Below, piece by piece: positions 36,701-44,345 of a stretch of DNA of 64,000 nucleotides. Position 1 is the stretch's first letter, and each line of letters begins with the position of its first letter. Origin of the DNA: Plutella xylostella (taxonomy: Eukaryota > Arthropoda > Insecta > Lepidoptera > Plutellidae); assembly GCF_932276165.1 (NCBI RefSeq), contig NC_063982.1:5907501-5971500 (forward strand), in the 5' to 3' direction. The notes under the pieces were generated by a model. The model saw only the letters and a list, made by a program, of their open reading frames with translations, was not told the origin of the DNA and searched no databases. Both the position numbers and the translations under genes were made by a program.

Positions 36701-37766
36701 CACTACAGCTGCTAGCAATGATGGTGAAGAAGATGTACCGACGGCTAGCGATGAAACAGAAGCAGTGACACCGGCTGCTAGCGCTGAAGTAGCACCGCAG
36801 CCTAACAAAAGTAAAGCAGAAAATAAAGAACCAACATCAACCTCTAAATCCTCTACAAATTTGGTATTTAAGGTGACTTCCAGCGATGGAGTATCCGCAA
36901 AACTTAGTAAGAGTAAAGCAGAAATTAAAGAACCAACGTCAACTTCTAAAAAATTGTCATTTAAGGTAACAGCTGGCGATGGAGTATCTGCAAAGCTTAG
37001 TAACAGTAAAACAGAATTGAAAGTACCAACCCTTATAAGCTTATTAAAACGGACCACTACCAACGACACAGAAGCAAACACACCGACTGGCAGCACAGAA
37101 CTAGCAGCGCAGCCCACCGCCAGTCAAGTAGAAGTGAACGTAGTTACACCGACCTTCAAAAGGAGTTTATTGAAACCTACAGCAAATGTAGCTATAAAAC
37201 AACTGCACAAAAACCCGCGGCGTTTCGGAGATACCGTAGTGGTGGACGGAACCCCGGCGACCAGCGGCCAGCGGCCCAGGAAAAGGCCGAATATCTTGGG
37301 TAGACCTACCGAAGAAAAAGGGCAGTTCAAGAAAATCCGTCTGACAAAAATAGATGAGGAAACAAACCGAACGATAGTACTTATACCTGCTGAACAATTC
37401 ACGGATAATACAACATATATTGTTGATACAGTTAATAGTCAAGATGATGCAGTAAACGCTATACCTACTAGCCAAACTGAAGGACCAGTAGTGACTGAAA
37501 CAGTCAGTGGCGAAAACGTAGGCAGTGTCACGAAATTAGAAAATCAACAAGTGACGATGATGATTGAACCGGTGAACTCTGAAGACGAACAAGACTATGA
37601 TGATGAAGTAGAAGCGAGTCCGGCGAACGAAGCAGATCATGACGCAGTTATAGAAGATACAGTAGATGAAACAGTCAGTGAAGATGTAGTTGATGAGATT
37701 GATGAGGTTGCTGAGCCGGTGGCGAGCGCTGATGATGATGGTGACGACGCAATATTGGGATTATAG
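13268..37766 (+). CDS. Large multi-exon host gene (5' end outside window), probable nuclear protein
   Basis: Twenty-one exons join without a phase conflict: 13268-13425, 13763-13859, 14251-14324, 14985-15072, 15680-15758, 19476-20081, 20314-21056, 25167-25250, 26276-26381, 26883-26962, 27542-27634, 28674-28807, 29627-29780, 30034-30814, 31308-31471, 32030-32132, 32553-32674, 33291-33438, 35154-35251, 35852-36041, 36520-37766. Together they give 5349 nt, 1782 residues and a stop. All introns are GT-AG. The first exon starts in phase 0 behind a good acceptor and has no ATG, so more exons lie upstream. Visible features are a Myb/SANT-like start, four SUMO-interaction-like motifs in acidic regions, a Cys-rich block and basic patches. 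I do not recognise the family. A chromatin or SUMO-linked role is inference. Confidence 0.88.
13961..14001. repeat. Perfect 18-bp hairpin in a host intron
   Basis: CTAGCTGCTCCTCTGATG (13961-13978), a 5-nt loop, and its exact reverse complement (13984-14001). It lies in the intron between exons 2 and 3 of the host gene. Confidence 0.9.
14460..14595 (+). repeat. Interspersed LINE/SINE-type 3' end (AGCGATAAGACCGCC family)
   Basis: The core TTTAAGCGATAAGACCGCC, then GTACAAATAAAG and a short ATTCTATC/TATC tail. Related copies are at 14795-14930 and 29450-29577. The AATAAA plus microsatellite end suggests a non-LTR 3' terminus. Family name not assigned. Confidence 0.6.
14795..14930 (+). repeat. 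Second copy of the AGCGATAAGACCGCC-family 3' end
   Basis: GGAAGAGATCGCTTTTATTT then AGCGATAAAGGGCGG, ending GTACAATAAAG. It is more diverged than the copy at 29450. Confidence 0.55.
15103..15247. repeat. Foldback MITE with 34-bp arms
   Basis: Left arm 15103-15136 and right arm 15214-15247 are reverse complements with few mismatches (shared core CGAATGAGCGGCTCATTTGG). It lies 30 bp after the donor of host exon 4. Confidence 0.8.
15262..15350. mobile_element. Short TIR element, TTAAGACGTGACAA family
   Basis: TTAAGACGTGACAAAA at the left end and its near reverse complement TTTTGTAACGTCTTAA at the right. A second copy is at 28486-28555, and a fragment may be at 13440-13505. Confidence 0.7.
15774..15960 (+). 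mobile_element. tRNA-derived SINE
   Basis: RNA polymerase III boxes are clear: A box TGGCGTAGTGG at 15788 and B box GGTTCGATTCC at 15832, followed by the family body (GATATTTGTTTAAACACAG). It lies 16 bp downstream of host exon 5. The same head is at 24766, and a truncated one on the minus strand at 44150. Confidence 0.85.
15961..18901 (+). other. Host intron, mostly unrecognised, with one interspersed repeat
   Basis: No exon was seen. At 17165-17365 there is a recognisable lepidopteran-type interspersed repeat: GGGAGTACC and GGGTACTCCC form a hairpin, followed by AAAAAGGGCGGTGACAGACA and GACGGACAACAAAG. 18420-18540 carries an end related to the mariner-like MITE at 19067 (GGCTTAGTATA). The rest is AT-rich and featureless to me. 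Confidence 0.5.
18916..19029 (+). mobile_element. SINE 3'-end fragment
   Basis: It matches the body of the SINE at 24766 from TGTATTTGTGTAGATATATC through GGATGGCCGTGTGTGAGATG, without the tRNA-like head. Confidence 0.75.
19067..19269. mobile_element. Tc1/mariner-type MITE, TA target duplication
   Basis: 203 bp with ends CAGGGTGTTGCAAAAAGGG and CCAATTTTGCAACACCCTG, flanked by TA on both sides (19065-19066, 19270-19271). No transposase frame. Related ends appear at 18520, 35406-35522 and 57685-57775. Confidence 0.85.
19476..20081 (+). CDS. Host gene exon 6: acidic disordered exon with two SIM-like motifs
   Basis: 202 codons, very rich in Asp, Glu and Ser, so probably disordered. It contains DDDIILVDKD (IILV codons at 19505-19516) and TIVLDDDEE (19535-19543). 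Both are hydrophobic cores flanked by acidic residues, as in SUMO-interacting motifs. IKKELD near the end resembles a SUMO acceptor site (psi-K-x-E). Donor GTAAGA. Confidence 0.85.
20314..21056 (+). CDS. Host gene exon 7: long conserved-looking exon with basic patch
   Basis: 248 residues. After an acidic start (DSDSEPEDIKPN) comes a structured-looking part: WKKFSLNNQIFASLINM, then a basic stretch KKRKRKTRPKD that could be a nuclear localisation signal, then PRLIRLNSTQYRNYTPISL and CKNPDFNTRLKRLPVGF. It ends with an acidic loop (SSNDDDVSSEDD). IKIESC early in the exon is another possible SUMO acceptor core. Family not recognised. Confidence 0.87.
21210..22137 (+). mobile_element. 5'-truncated LINE, C-terminal end of ORF2
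   Basis: An open frame at 21217-21684 encodes the post-catalytic end of a Jockey-like reverse transcriptase (LGYCIPIWGGAA, VERAQRALIKVM, LPNTKTKFASIQYC). About 450 bp of 3' UTR follows, including a CA microsatellite (21745-21822), and it ends in AATAAAG and ATT repeats at 22093-22135. It lies in the host intron before exon 8. The catalytic part is missing. Confidence 0.8.
21745..21822. repeat. (CA)n microsatellite
   Basis: About 38 dinucleotide units with a few interruptions, inside the 3' UTR of the LINE at 21210. Confidence 0.95.
22144..22693. mobile_element. PIF/Harbinger-like MITE, TAA target duplication
   Basis: 550 bp bounded by GGGTGGATTCGTCC and GGCCGAATCCGCCC, flanked by TAA on both sides (22141-22143, 22694-22696). 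A three-base TAA duplication with GG-starting inverted repeats is typical of Harbinger-related elements. It abuts the LINE tail to its left. Confidence 0.75.
22820..24354 (+). mobile_element. 5'-truncated Jockey/CR1-like LINE with (TTATC)n tail
   Basis: A 414-residue frame (22826-24070) begins within the reverse transcriptase fingers (RKSTTLAIF) and keeps LFFDLSKAFDFVAH, GVPQGSVLGPLLF, the catalytic IIYADDIS and the conserved C-terminal WGNSTNRKKAFIAQKKAIR. It ends properly at TAA and is followed by 3' UTR, GCAAATAAAG and TTATC repeats (24335-24354). The endonuclease is missing. The surviving frame has no stop, so the insertion is not very old. Confidence 0.88.
24766..25030 (+). mobile_element. 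tRNA-derived SINE, most complete copy
   Basis: A box TGGCGTAGTGG at 24780, B box GGTTCGATTCC at 24823, body, the segment GGTCGGATAGCCGTGTGTGA, and an ATT-repeat tail at 25010-25025. About 265 bp. Confidence 0.88.
25167..29780 (+). CDS. Host gene exons 8-13: basic and Cys-rich region
   Basis: Exons 25167-25250, 26276-26381, 26883-26962, 27542-27634, 28674-28807 and 29627-29780. The product goes from a short charged helix (EENTQRIEDYNRRIHSL) through Arg-rich text (GIPGRRSRFRP) to a segment with YCCAARRHRAVNDARRRVC and then PCKRVNPEACSCCCAALL. The clustered cysteines could bind zinc, but no named finger fits. The segment RGSKALTRAINHILAGT follows. GC-rich codons here contrast with the AT-rich exons 6 and 14. 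Phases are 0, 1, 0, 0, 2, 0 and all match. Confidence 0.82.
25806..25985 (-). mobile_element. RTE LINE 3' end fragment
   Basis: On the minus strand, GGAGAGGCCTATGTCCAGCA then a TGA/ATG-repeat tail. This is the same ending as the RTE copy at 11215-11251. Other short RTE ends are at 35335-35415 and 48296-48416 (plus strand). Confidence 0.75.
27307..27509. repeat. Foldback element with ~65-bp arms
   Basis: Left arm 27307-27373 and right arm 27432-27509 are imperfect reverse complements (CTATGTCACTGG / CCAGTGACATAG, AAGAAAAAGTTCC). It ends about 30 bp before the acceptor of host exon 11 (27540-27541). Confidence 0.8.
28486..28555. mobile_element. Short TIR element, TTAAGACGTGACAA family, second copy
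   Basis: 70 bp with TTAAGACGTGACAAGAG and CTCTTGTTACGTCTTAA as inverted ends and GCGATG-type inner repeats, like the copy at 15262. Confidence 0.7.
28858..29022 (+). repeat. Interspersed repeat with GTGCGGGTTGGTGGA core
   Basis: Shares CCACCACGCTGGCC and GTGCGGGTTGGTGGAC with 47462-47587 (minus) and with fragments at 25395-25420, 33480-33520 and 34085-34125. It has the look of a LINE or SINE 3' end, but the family is not identified. Confidence 0.55.
29450..29577 (+). repeat. Third copy of the AGCGATAAGACCGCC-family 3' end
   Basis: TCTGAAAGAGATCGC, AAGCGATAAGACCGCC, GTACAAATAAAG and a CTATC tail, in the intron before host exon 13. Confidence 0.6.
30034..30814 (+). CDS. Host gene exon 14: disordered exon with a third SIM-like motif
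   Basis: 260 codons. It has a lysine/glutamate-rich helix (RITKKMREAQAQKEKEEQER) likely to form a coiled coil, followed by DCVMVLSDSDDDPP (VMVL codons 30409-30420). The latter has the form of a phospho-regulated SUMO-interacting motif, hydrophobic core then S-D-S-D. A Gln/Asn/Ser-rich low-complexity tail ends at donor GTAAGT. IDISSSPENSN near 30600 is a possible further phospho-motif. Confidence 0.85.
31308..36041 (+). CDS. Host gene exons 15-20: GC-rich, folded-looking region
   Basis: Exons 31308-31471, 32030-32132, 32553-32674, 33291-33438, 35154-35251 and 35852-36041 give about 275 residues. Visible parts are HPTLRLPPAATVRAVLPHG, a proline stretch (APPPLPPPPPPMPRSGG), GEFASQYAAYYALTLAAARG, HPIFLLAGDTVCVCERE with WSREPWLWGER, ALGSKFYMKLQDNPLIYAQ, and LREVRAQLLAGRGVFLVSHR before a basic RRRRLALNCRIHREAL. 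It reads as an ordered domain, but I do not know the fold. Exons 18 and 20 have decayed tandem copies downstream, listed separately. Confidence 0.83.
33546..33861. mobile_element. Mariner-type MITE (copy 1) carrying a Helitron
   Basis: Ends CAGACCGGCCCAACGAACG and CGTTTGGCCGGTCTG with TA on both sides (33544-33545, 33862-33863). It contains the Lep1-like Helitron 33597-33788. The whole composite is repeated at 34153-34472 as part of a tandem duplication. Confidence 0.8.
33597..33788 (+). mobile_element. Lep1-like non-autonomous Helitron, copy 1
   Basis: Starts TCCTAACTAATATT, ends GCGCGGGAACAGCTAG, and sits between A (33596) and T (33789), the Helitron rule. No Rep/helicase frame. The internal text GAAATTTGGTATACATA is typical of the common lepidopteran family. 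Confidence 0.85.
33903..34035 (+). pseudogene. Decayed tandem copy of host exon 18 (copy 2)
   Basis: From GGCGACACGGTGTGCGTGTG onward it is nearly identical to exon 33291-33438, including WSREPWLWGER. The 5' part of the exon and its acceptor have been replaced, and the frame at the left junction is altered by a missing base in CTGGCCGGC. The donor has become GTTTGT. It is probably not spliced in. Confidence 0.8.
34153..34472. mobile_element. Mariner-type MITE (copy 2) carrying a Helitron
   Basis: Same ends as the copy at 33546, with TA flanks at 34151-34152 and 34473-34474. It was duplicated together with the exon copy, not separately transposed. Confidence 0.8.
34204..34399 (+). mobile_element. 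Lep1-like non-autonomous Helitron, copy 2 (duplicated)
   Basis: TCCTAACTAAACT start and GGGAACAGCTAG end between A and T. Same internal position as copy 1, so it arose with the segmental duplication. Confidence 0.82.
34514..34646 (+). pseudogene. Decayed tandem copy of host exon 18 (copy 3)
   Basis: Again matches from GGCGACACGGTG to GGGGAACTCTGCAG. The acceptor side is the same as in copy 2 and not functional-looking. Substitutions include the GTTCACCACGAG region. The donor-like GTAAGG is formed at the edge of the MITE at 34651. Confidence 0.8.
34651..34841. mobile_element. PIF/Harbinger-like MITE at a splice-donor sequence
   Basis: Inverted ends GGCCTAGTTTCA and TGAAACTACGCC with TAA on both sides (34648-34650, 34842-34844). 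The left TAA is the TAA of the GTAAG donor of exon copy 3. Confidence 0.72.
35406..35524. repeat. Diverged mariner-like MITE
   Basis: AGGGGGTTCAAAAAAGATAC at the left and CTTTTGCAACATCCTG at the right, with ACACTAAGC inside, resemble the ends of the element at 19067. Confidence 0.55.
36149..36236 (+). pseudogene. Partial duplicate of host exon 20 (copy 2)
   Basis: Corresponds to the last half of exon 35852-36041 (TGTAGGATACATCG, GGGGGCTGAATGCGTTTG) and keeps the donor GTGAGT at 36237, but has no acceptor. Confidence 0.8.
36308..36409 (+). pseudogene. Partial duplicate of host exon 20 (copy 3)
   Basis: Corresponds to the middle of the exon (TTCCTGGTGTCGCACCGCGG to GATACATAGAGAGGCGCTT), with neither acceptor nor donor. 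The copied frame is still open. Confidence 0.8.
36520..37766 (+). CDS. Host gene terminal exon 21: acidic C-terminus with SIM-like motif and internal repeats
   Basis: 415 codons to TAG at 37764-37766. It has TVVVIDSDLDDD (VVVI codons 36660-36671), the best SUMO-interaction motif in the protein. Then come about two and a half internal repeats of roughly 36 residues built on SKAExKEPTSTSK and FKVTxxDGVSAKLS (from about 36808, 36907 and 37000). A basic patch GQRPRKRPNILGRP follows, and the end is strongly acidic (EDTVDETVSEDVVDE). Low-complexity sequence suggests disorder. Confidence 0.88.
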
Positions 37767-38219
37767 TCAGAGCTCACAAATCTCCGAAACCAAATGAAAA
37801 ATTTAATGGGATTCGTAGATTTCAATGTTTTTAGACGCTAATTGTCGTGATGGTGTACAACGGAAAAAGGTATTTATGGTATATTAATTTATATTTTATT
37901 GACATGTCTTTGTTAATTTCTTCGTGTAAGATTGTGTAGGTATGACATTATTTGACCATTATGTACATAAATCTCGATATAAATATATAATCGTTTTTCA
38001 GCTTGTAAAATCATCGCCATACTGTCAAAAGCAATTAAATCACAAAAATATGGATTTATACAAACATAATTATAATATGAAATGTAAGTACTATCGTTCT
38101 GTTAAATTATTAAAGACAGCAAGAGGAGCTAAAGTTAAAAAGTTTATAAGTTCTCTTTGTGTGTTTTAATTTGTGGTGTTCAATAAAGATATATTCTATT
38201 CCTATTCTATTCTATTCTA
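37767..38219 (+). other. Host gene 3' UTR with polyadenylation signal and (ATTCT)n
   Basis: AATAAA at 38182-38187 is the only canonical signal after the stop in this stretch, so the transcript probably ends near 38205. ATTCT repeats follow directly (38191-38219). The same signal-plus-ATTCT arrangement ends the LINE fragment at 3300-3325, so the 3' UTR end may itself be a LINE 3' tail used as terminator. Confidence 0.6.
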
Positions 38220-38606
38220 GATGATAGATTTTCGCAGTATAGGGATGACATTTTACTGTGGTGTAGTTATTATGAACATTTATAAAATAATGCTTGTCTA
38301 GTTTTTGCTTCTTTATAATGATTTGTATACGTTTGACGTGACTTTTTGTGTGTCGGTATCGGTTGAACCGTTTTAACTTACGAGTTGGTTTTTTGTTTAT
38401 GTCAATGAATGCTGTGCACATTTTGTATTATTATCTAAATAATATTTGTAAAACGTGTAAGTAAGCCAATACCTCCAGCTATTCGCGCTGATAAAATATT
38501 TATATTATTAGTAAGAGTAAATATTATGTAATTGATGTATTATTCTGTTTAGTGTTTTCTGATTTTCAGAATTAGTGTTGTATGTGTACTTTACCCGGAA
38601 CTTTAT

Positions 38607-38710
38607 ACAGGGTGTCCGTGTCTCAACGGCTGTTTCTGAACAAAACGGGTACTTACGTTCAGAAATAGCCCTTTCGTTTTTTGCATACTTTCACGGACAC
38701 CTGCATGTCG
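38607..38710. repeat. Small foldback repeat downstream of the host gene
   Basis: CAGGGTGTCCGTG and CACGGACACCTG at the ends, with an inner hairpin GTTTCTGAAC / GTTCAGAAA. No convincing target duplication. Confidence 0.5.
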
Positions 38711-39155
38711 AGTGCAAGTTTTTACTCCATTTGAGTAGCGGCGAGTAGACGCGAGTTAGTATGGCTCGGGGGAGTCGCCCCCTAGCGGCGCCCGCTGCAC
38801 TAGCTCCGATCTACACATTTGAGTCAATTTACACTGCTCGAACGGTTAAGAAAACCTACACTTGGCTCTGTATATTACAGGGTTGACCTGAATAATTGTA
38901 TTTTTGCCTCGTAGCCCGTGAGAATTGAATGTGTAGATATAAGATCACCCTGTAGCTCGAGGCCCTCTCATAATATTGACTGAACTAAAATAAAGTAATG
39001 TTGAGATGATCATGTTGTATTTGTTGAGTCCCTGTTTACACACGTCGCTGTAGGGACTAGAGATATTAATAAAGATCAAACACAAGCAATTAGGTTAATA
39101 GGGCCGGCTGAAAACTATCGCTGTGTACCCTTAACGTCTGAAGCCATATTCATAA

Positions 39156-39362
39156 CTAGCTGTTCCCGCGAGCTTCGCTTCACCTTTAAAAGTTTTCCCG
39201 TGGGAATTCTGGGATAAAAAGTAGCCTATGTTTTTTCTTAGGGTCTAGAACTCTAGACCATATGTATACCAAATTTCATTCAAATCCTTTCACTAGTTTT
39301 GGCGTGAAAGAGTAACAGACATACAGACACAGTTACTTTCGCATTTATAATATTAGTTAGGA
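39156..39362 (-). mobile_element. Lep1-like non-autonomous Helitron, copy 3
   Basis: On the minus strand it starts TCCTAACTAATATTATAAAT, ends GGGAACAGCTAG, and lies between A and T. It is clearly the same family as 33597. Confidence 0.87.
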
Positions 39363-39548
39363 TAATAGGTATATATCACATTATAAGGTAGGTACAGTTG
39401 ATACTTTACTCGGTGATGATGTTACTGATGTACTCCTAAGTTTCCTCTGATAGACATAGTTTATAAAATACATAGGTAATCTAAATAATGTAGATAACTA
39501 TCATATGTCTGTAACATAAATAAAGTAAGTACCTTATGTTACTTTATA

Positions 39549-39781
39549 CACTCACGGGCAATGAAATAGTTCCACTCACAAAAAGCCGACACCAAACGAC
39601 CCCGATTTTTTCAAACATTCAATTTAAAATTTCAACAAAATATAATTGTTTTTAGTTGGTAATATTCTGATGCTCTGTTAAATGTACTTCAATCTTGCAG
39701 AAGGCGCCATAAAGCTAGCTTTTTCCGTTTAGGAGTAATTAGGGGTTTTTCTCAGTGGAACATTTTCATTGCCCGTAAGTG
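39549..39781. mobile_element. Tc1/mariner-type MITE, CACTCACGGGCAATGAAA family
   Basis: 233 bp with ends CACTCACGGGCAATGAAAT and TTTTCATTGCCCGTAAGTG, TA on both sides (39547-39548, 39782-39783). A second copy, split by another element, is at about 41660-42540. Confidence 0.85.
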
Positions 39782-39783
39782 TA

Positions 39784-41659
39784 ATAACCCATTGTCACCA
39801 ACAAAGTAAAACATGAAAGGATTATGCTAAAGCCATCACTGCGTCTTACACACAAACACCTCGCGATCTTTTAAAAGCAGTTTATAATGTATCATTTAGA
39901 AAGCATTTCCACCTCATCGAGCAAACGCAATAATAGTACCTTTGTAGTTGACATAGAGTGCAATTTTCTGTGCAATTTGCGACTAACTGGCGCCTCCTGT
40001 GATGTGCGGTATAGAATGTGCACAATTTGCATTGTTGAAGCCAGGCGGAGTGGCAGACGAATCATAATATTCATTGTTTGTTGGATTATAAGTTTTACAA
40101 TGCTGGAGATAAGAAAGTGTTGTGCTACGTGACCTGTCCTTGTTTGTACCGTGCGGAGTGTTTAGGTTTCGAGCTTGTTTTGATAGTAATAGGTACTTAT
40201 GCGGGACTATATCCTCGTGTCTCGAGTGAAATCTCAGCTTGGTATGTTGAATTCTTGTTTATTTTGTTCTTGATCTCGTATTATACAGCTACGAAACTCG
40301 TAGCACCTGCTACGAAGCGCGTAGCACCTGCTAAGAGTAGGCTACGGAACGGAAACCAAGTTATGTGAAATGGCAGTAATGGCACTGAAGTTTATGCTCT
40401 GAAAAATATTGTTTTTATTAACGTTTATTACGGACCCAAGATCCAGAAAGAATTAGTAGGTATATACATCCAGAAAGAATATACATTTATTCTAATGTTA
40501 GTTACCTACAAATATAAACAAGAAAAAACTACAACACTTATTTATTATTAGGTAGAAGAAGTGACAACTGCACCCACTGCTTAATGAAACTAAATGTTAT
40601 GCTCGACAAAAAAGAGGCAAGTCTAAAGCCATAATATATACGCTACCAGGTTTGCCTGCACAGTTATTTCGTTTTTCTTAGTGCGTGGGACTCCGGTGTC
40701 TAAGGACTCCGGTCTCCGGTTTACGGAAGGGTTCACCTGCAAGAATTGATTGCGCAGTTCTAAAAACTGCATAGTTGTAACCCACACACCTTGCGGTTTG
40801 CGGTATAGCTTCGCAGGCAGACCTGCACAGTGTACAGGTACACCTCTCCGGTAGATTATATTGTGTGTAGTATACATAGACATAAAAATATCGAGTTTCA
40901 TTATTCCTTTATTGGATGTTTGTCCATAGTCTAAATTAACTCCATAAGGAAATCATTTCTGCTAGACAAATCTTGACCTTACCCTTTATTTGTCTCCTAC
41001 ATGTCCCAGCAACCCAGCACCTGATATTCTGACATCATTCACAGTGATACATCGCGTGTCGCAACGAGTTACGGAAACTCTTTGTTATAGCAAAATTGTA
41101 CCTCATGTAGGTTGACCAAGACGCAGTGGCTGTATTTTAGTATCAGAAGTGGGATCGTGACTCGGAGAACTAAGGCCACTGTATTTTTAACCTCCTAAGC
41201 GCGAAAAAGCGTGTTATAAGCTCGAAACAAGATAAAATCGAAACAGTTCAGTCGTTTGAAAGCTACGCTGCTACGTACAGGTTTGCTCTTACACAGACAC
41301 GTTAAACTTATATAACACACGTTTTTTATTTTAACAGGGCTTAAAAACAGACACAACTTACTCCTGCGTGTATGGATATATTACCGTTATGCAATAAATA
41401 AAACAAACAAACATAATTAACCCAACGTTTCCCAATTAATAAAACGACTAATATTGTTTTCAAAGCCTTTCCCAAAATCAATTTGCTGTGTGCTTAAAAT
41501 ATTGGTATGTAACTATATTTAACACGACCCTATTAATACATTGGTTATTTTATTAAATGAGAAACGTGTTCATTATAAGGGTGTGTTTGAACGTAAAATA
41601 ATCTACCGTCGAGGCATGGAGACAGGAACAGGGACGCGAAGTAACTGGTTACTTATAAC
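39784..41659. other. Intergenic, no gene recognised
   Basis: Open frames of 60-96 codons occur on both strands, but none shows a domain, codon periodicity that I can judge, or splice partners. GCTACGAA/CGTAGC motifs cluster at 40290-40345 and recall the minisatellite at 60855. Confidence 0.4.
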
Positions 41660-42540
41660 TACAATGACGAGCAATGAAATAGTTCCACTCACTAAATGCC
41701 GAAACCACTGACATATATATTACTAGCGTAAGGACAGGGCCTCCCACTCAAAAAAATGGAACCCGCGCGTTGGCCCTAAAATCGTAATTTTAGGGCCAAC
41801 GCTCCTCAGTCAACAGTTGTCTGTGGCCGAGAGATGGTCTTGTGAATCTTGTTCTAAATATGTAGTTGTGTTGTGAAAGGCTGCAAAAACCATTATACGA
41901 AGGTCAAAAAGAAACATCGAATATCGTATCATCGGTAATTACCATTAAATTAAGTAATAAACACATTATAAAGTGATAATTATTTTACTACCAAAGTCTA
42001 CAATGGCCGCGCGCTGTAACCATGTGCGGACGTAATTTTTTGTTGACTATCCTCCGAGAACATTTTCTTGTTCCACACACTTACGTTTTGGAGCGTGATT
42101 TTTAGTCCATTTGTACGGGACGCTCTGCAGGTCTACAGCCCAAAACAGTTTTAATTTTAGTAGTTGGATTTGTCTTAAATTATTAATAATAATAATAAAA
42201 CAATGTCCGGGATGGTAAATTATTAACGCACGTACAAGGTTACGTCGTCAAGATAGTTGCTAGGCACTGACATAGTCCAAACAAATTATGACAGATAACA
42301 GTTATTTTGCTTGTATGAAGAAGGTTAGAGTAAAATGTTCTGAAGGGCCTATCCTTCCTTTTGAAATCATTGGCCGAAACCAAATGACCCCAATTTTTAA
42401 AACTTTACATTTAAATTTAGAACATACCTAGTTAAGTAATATTTTCGTTTTTAGTTTATAATATCTGATGCACTTTTATGAAATGTACTTCAATACGCAG
42501 GCAGACGGCCTCATTAACCTTAGCTAGTTTCTTTTAAGTA
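41660..42540. mobile_element. Mariner-type MITE split by a foldback element
   Basis: GAGCAATGAAATAGTTCCAC then GCCGAAACCA at the left, and GCCGAAACCA then AATGACCCC with the body of the 39549 family at the right. The ten bases GCCGAAACCA flank the insertion (41709-42374), which begins near TATTACTAGCGTAAGGACAG and ends CCTTCCTTTTGAAATCATTG. Confidence 0.65.
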
Positions 42541-43560
42541 TAGGTATTCATAAATCATTATTTTCAGATTGTTCATTCAGGGAAATATTATTTAAGCTAG
42601 TACTCGTACTTACTATATAGAAGAATATATAGCTTATTGTAATGTTATGATAATATTGAAGCGCGGTCTGTTCCTCCCTCCCCGCCGCCCTCATCATGAA
42701 CAAACTGAAAGTTTAAAACAAACTGAATATTTGTAAAAACCTCAACAAAACAATACCTAATTAATATTCATGACAAACCTTCGTGAACTCATTAATAACA
42801 TAATAGATTTCGTTATTAAGTTTTCGGTTAATTCGTGCGGAAAGATACAGTCGATGTGACAGCGCCCGGTTGCTGCAATGATAAACTCTATTATATGTAA
42901 TTACAATTAGTACTTTCTAATCCTTAATTAGGTACATATTGGATCTATCCTATTGTAAACTATAACTTCCACTTTTTCTTTAATTAAAAATACCTATGTA
43001 AATAAGTATCCGAATGTTAGTAAAAACTACTATTTAAGTAGGTATGAGTTCGAGAAATATTTGACGTTGCTTGTGTCTTTTTACTTCTCTCTAGTTTAAT
43101 TATCAATTTTCTTGTAAGTAGGAACCTATCATGGAAGTTATACAAGTAGATACTAGTTACTTAGCCTTTACCTTATTAAAAAAAAAACTTGTGTAGGTAA
43201 AAGTATTTGAAAAACTAAGACTCGGTTTTAAGAAGGTCTGAAAGAGGCTGGTGATTGGAACCTTGTCAAAGTGCACTGAAGCCGTAGATATGGCCACTGA
43301 AGCGATTACTCGAGGAGAAATTTTCAATTAATTACCTACTCATTTACTGTAAAAACTACTTTGGTACTGGAATAAATTTAATAAATGTCAAAGGCTATCT
43401 AATTTTAGAAATGCTTATTTTTAAAAGTAAGTTTTTGGTTCGATATAATTCACCTATTTCAAACCCGGGACGTTTCGTTCGCCATATTTCTTCTCAGTGG
43501 TTGAAACTTTGTCAAATTTAATGGCGGTAGACGTAGACAAACGGTAGACGTATTTAATCA
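42541..43560. other. Intergenic, nothing recognised
   Basis: AT-rich sequence without supported genes, inverted repeats or tandem repeats on reading. Confidence 0.4.
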
Positions 43561-43561
43561 T

Positions 43562-44077
43562 ACTTACTTACTTACTTACTTATAGTCCTGTTACTCCCCT
43601 GTGGAGCTTAGGGCTACAGACATTCTTCGCCACGCTTCCCTATCTTGAGCCGCCTCCTTCACTTGGGCCCACGATAGACCTGCCCTCTTCATTTCCGCCT
43701 CCACGGACCCTCTCCAGCTCTGTACGGGTCTACCTGGTCTCCTTCTTCCACCAGGCTGCCACTCGAAAGCAACTTGAGCATGGTTACAGTCGTGTCTTCT
43801 CATTGTATGGCCGATCCATCTCCAGCGCCTCATTGCGATTTCTTTCTTCAATGTGGTTTGGTTGCATTTTTTCCATAGGTCCACATTAAAAATCGTGTCC
43901 GGCCAGTATATGCGGAGAATCGAACGGAGGCACCTGTTGACGGTAACTTGGAGCTTGTGATGTAGCAGCTTTGTAGTCCTCCAAGTTTCACAGACATAGA
44001 GAAGGACCGACTTTACATTGCTTTCGAATATAGACAGCTTTAGACGAAGGGGCATTATGTAACATAATGCCCCTTCG
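43562..44077 (-). mobile_element. 5'-truncated LINE, C-terminal end of ORF2, with palindromic 5' junction
   Basis: A minus-strand frame (43591 to about 44060) encodes LSIFESNVKSVLLYVCETW, VNRCLRSILRIYWPDT, KEIAMRRWRWIGHTMRR and GGRRRPGRPVQSWRGS. This is the end of a LINE reverse transcriptase with a WIGHTxRR motif, clade uncertain. A TAAG-repeat tail is at 43562-43582. At the 5' end, 44045-44077 is a perfect 16-bp inverted repeat around one base. Confidence 0.8.
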
Positions 44078-44149
44078 TATTTAATCATAACAATCAATAA
44101 TTCATTGTCAATTTTTACAAAAAAAAAACACGCACTCACGCCTTTTACT

Positions 44150-44345
44150 AATGTACTCCCTTGCGGGGTAGGCAGAGGTGCATTGCTGCACCCACTTTTC
44201 GCCAAAGTGTTATGTTAGTCCCAATGTATTAGGGGGCGGGCCTATTGCCATTTTACGGGCACATCCAAGACCCGAGAACAAATATATGTGTTTAAACAAA
44301 TATCTGCCCCAGCCGGGAATCGAACCCGGGACCATCGGCTCAATT
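44150..44345 (-). mobile_element. tRNA-derived SINE, 5'-truncated
   Basis: B box (GGAATCGAACC on the plus strand, 44316-44326) and body CAAATATCTGCCCC match the other SINEs. The 3' part (GCGGGGTAGGCAGAGGTGCA and GTTAGTCCCAATGTATTAGG) differs from the 24766 copy, so it is another subfamily. Confidence 0.78.

Noticed and set aside
39887..40368. Two overlapping plus-strand frames as a small host gene
   Set aside because: No domain, no splice partner and no visible start context; they overlap each other and an antisense frame.
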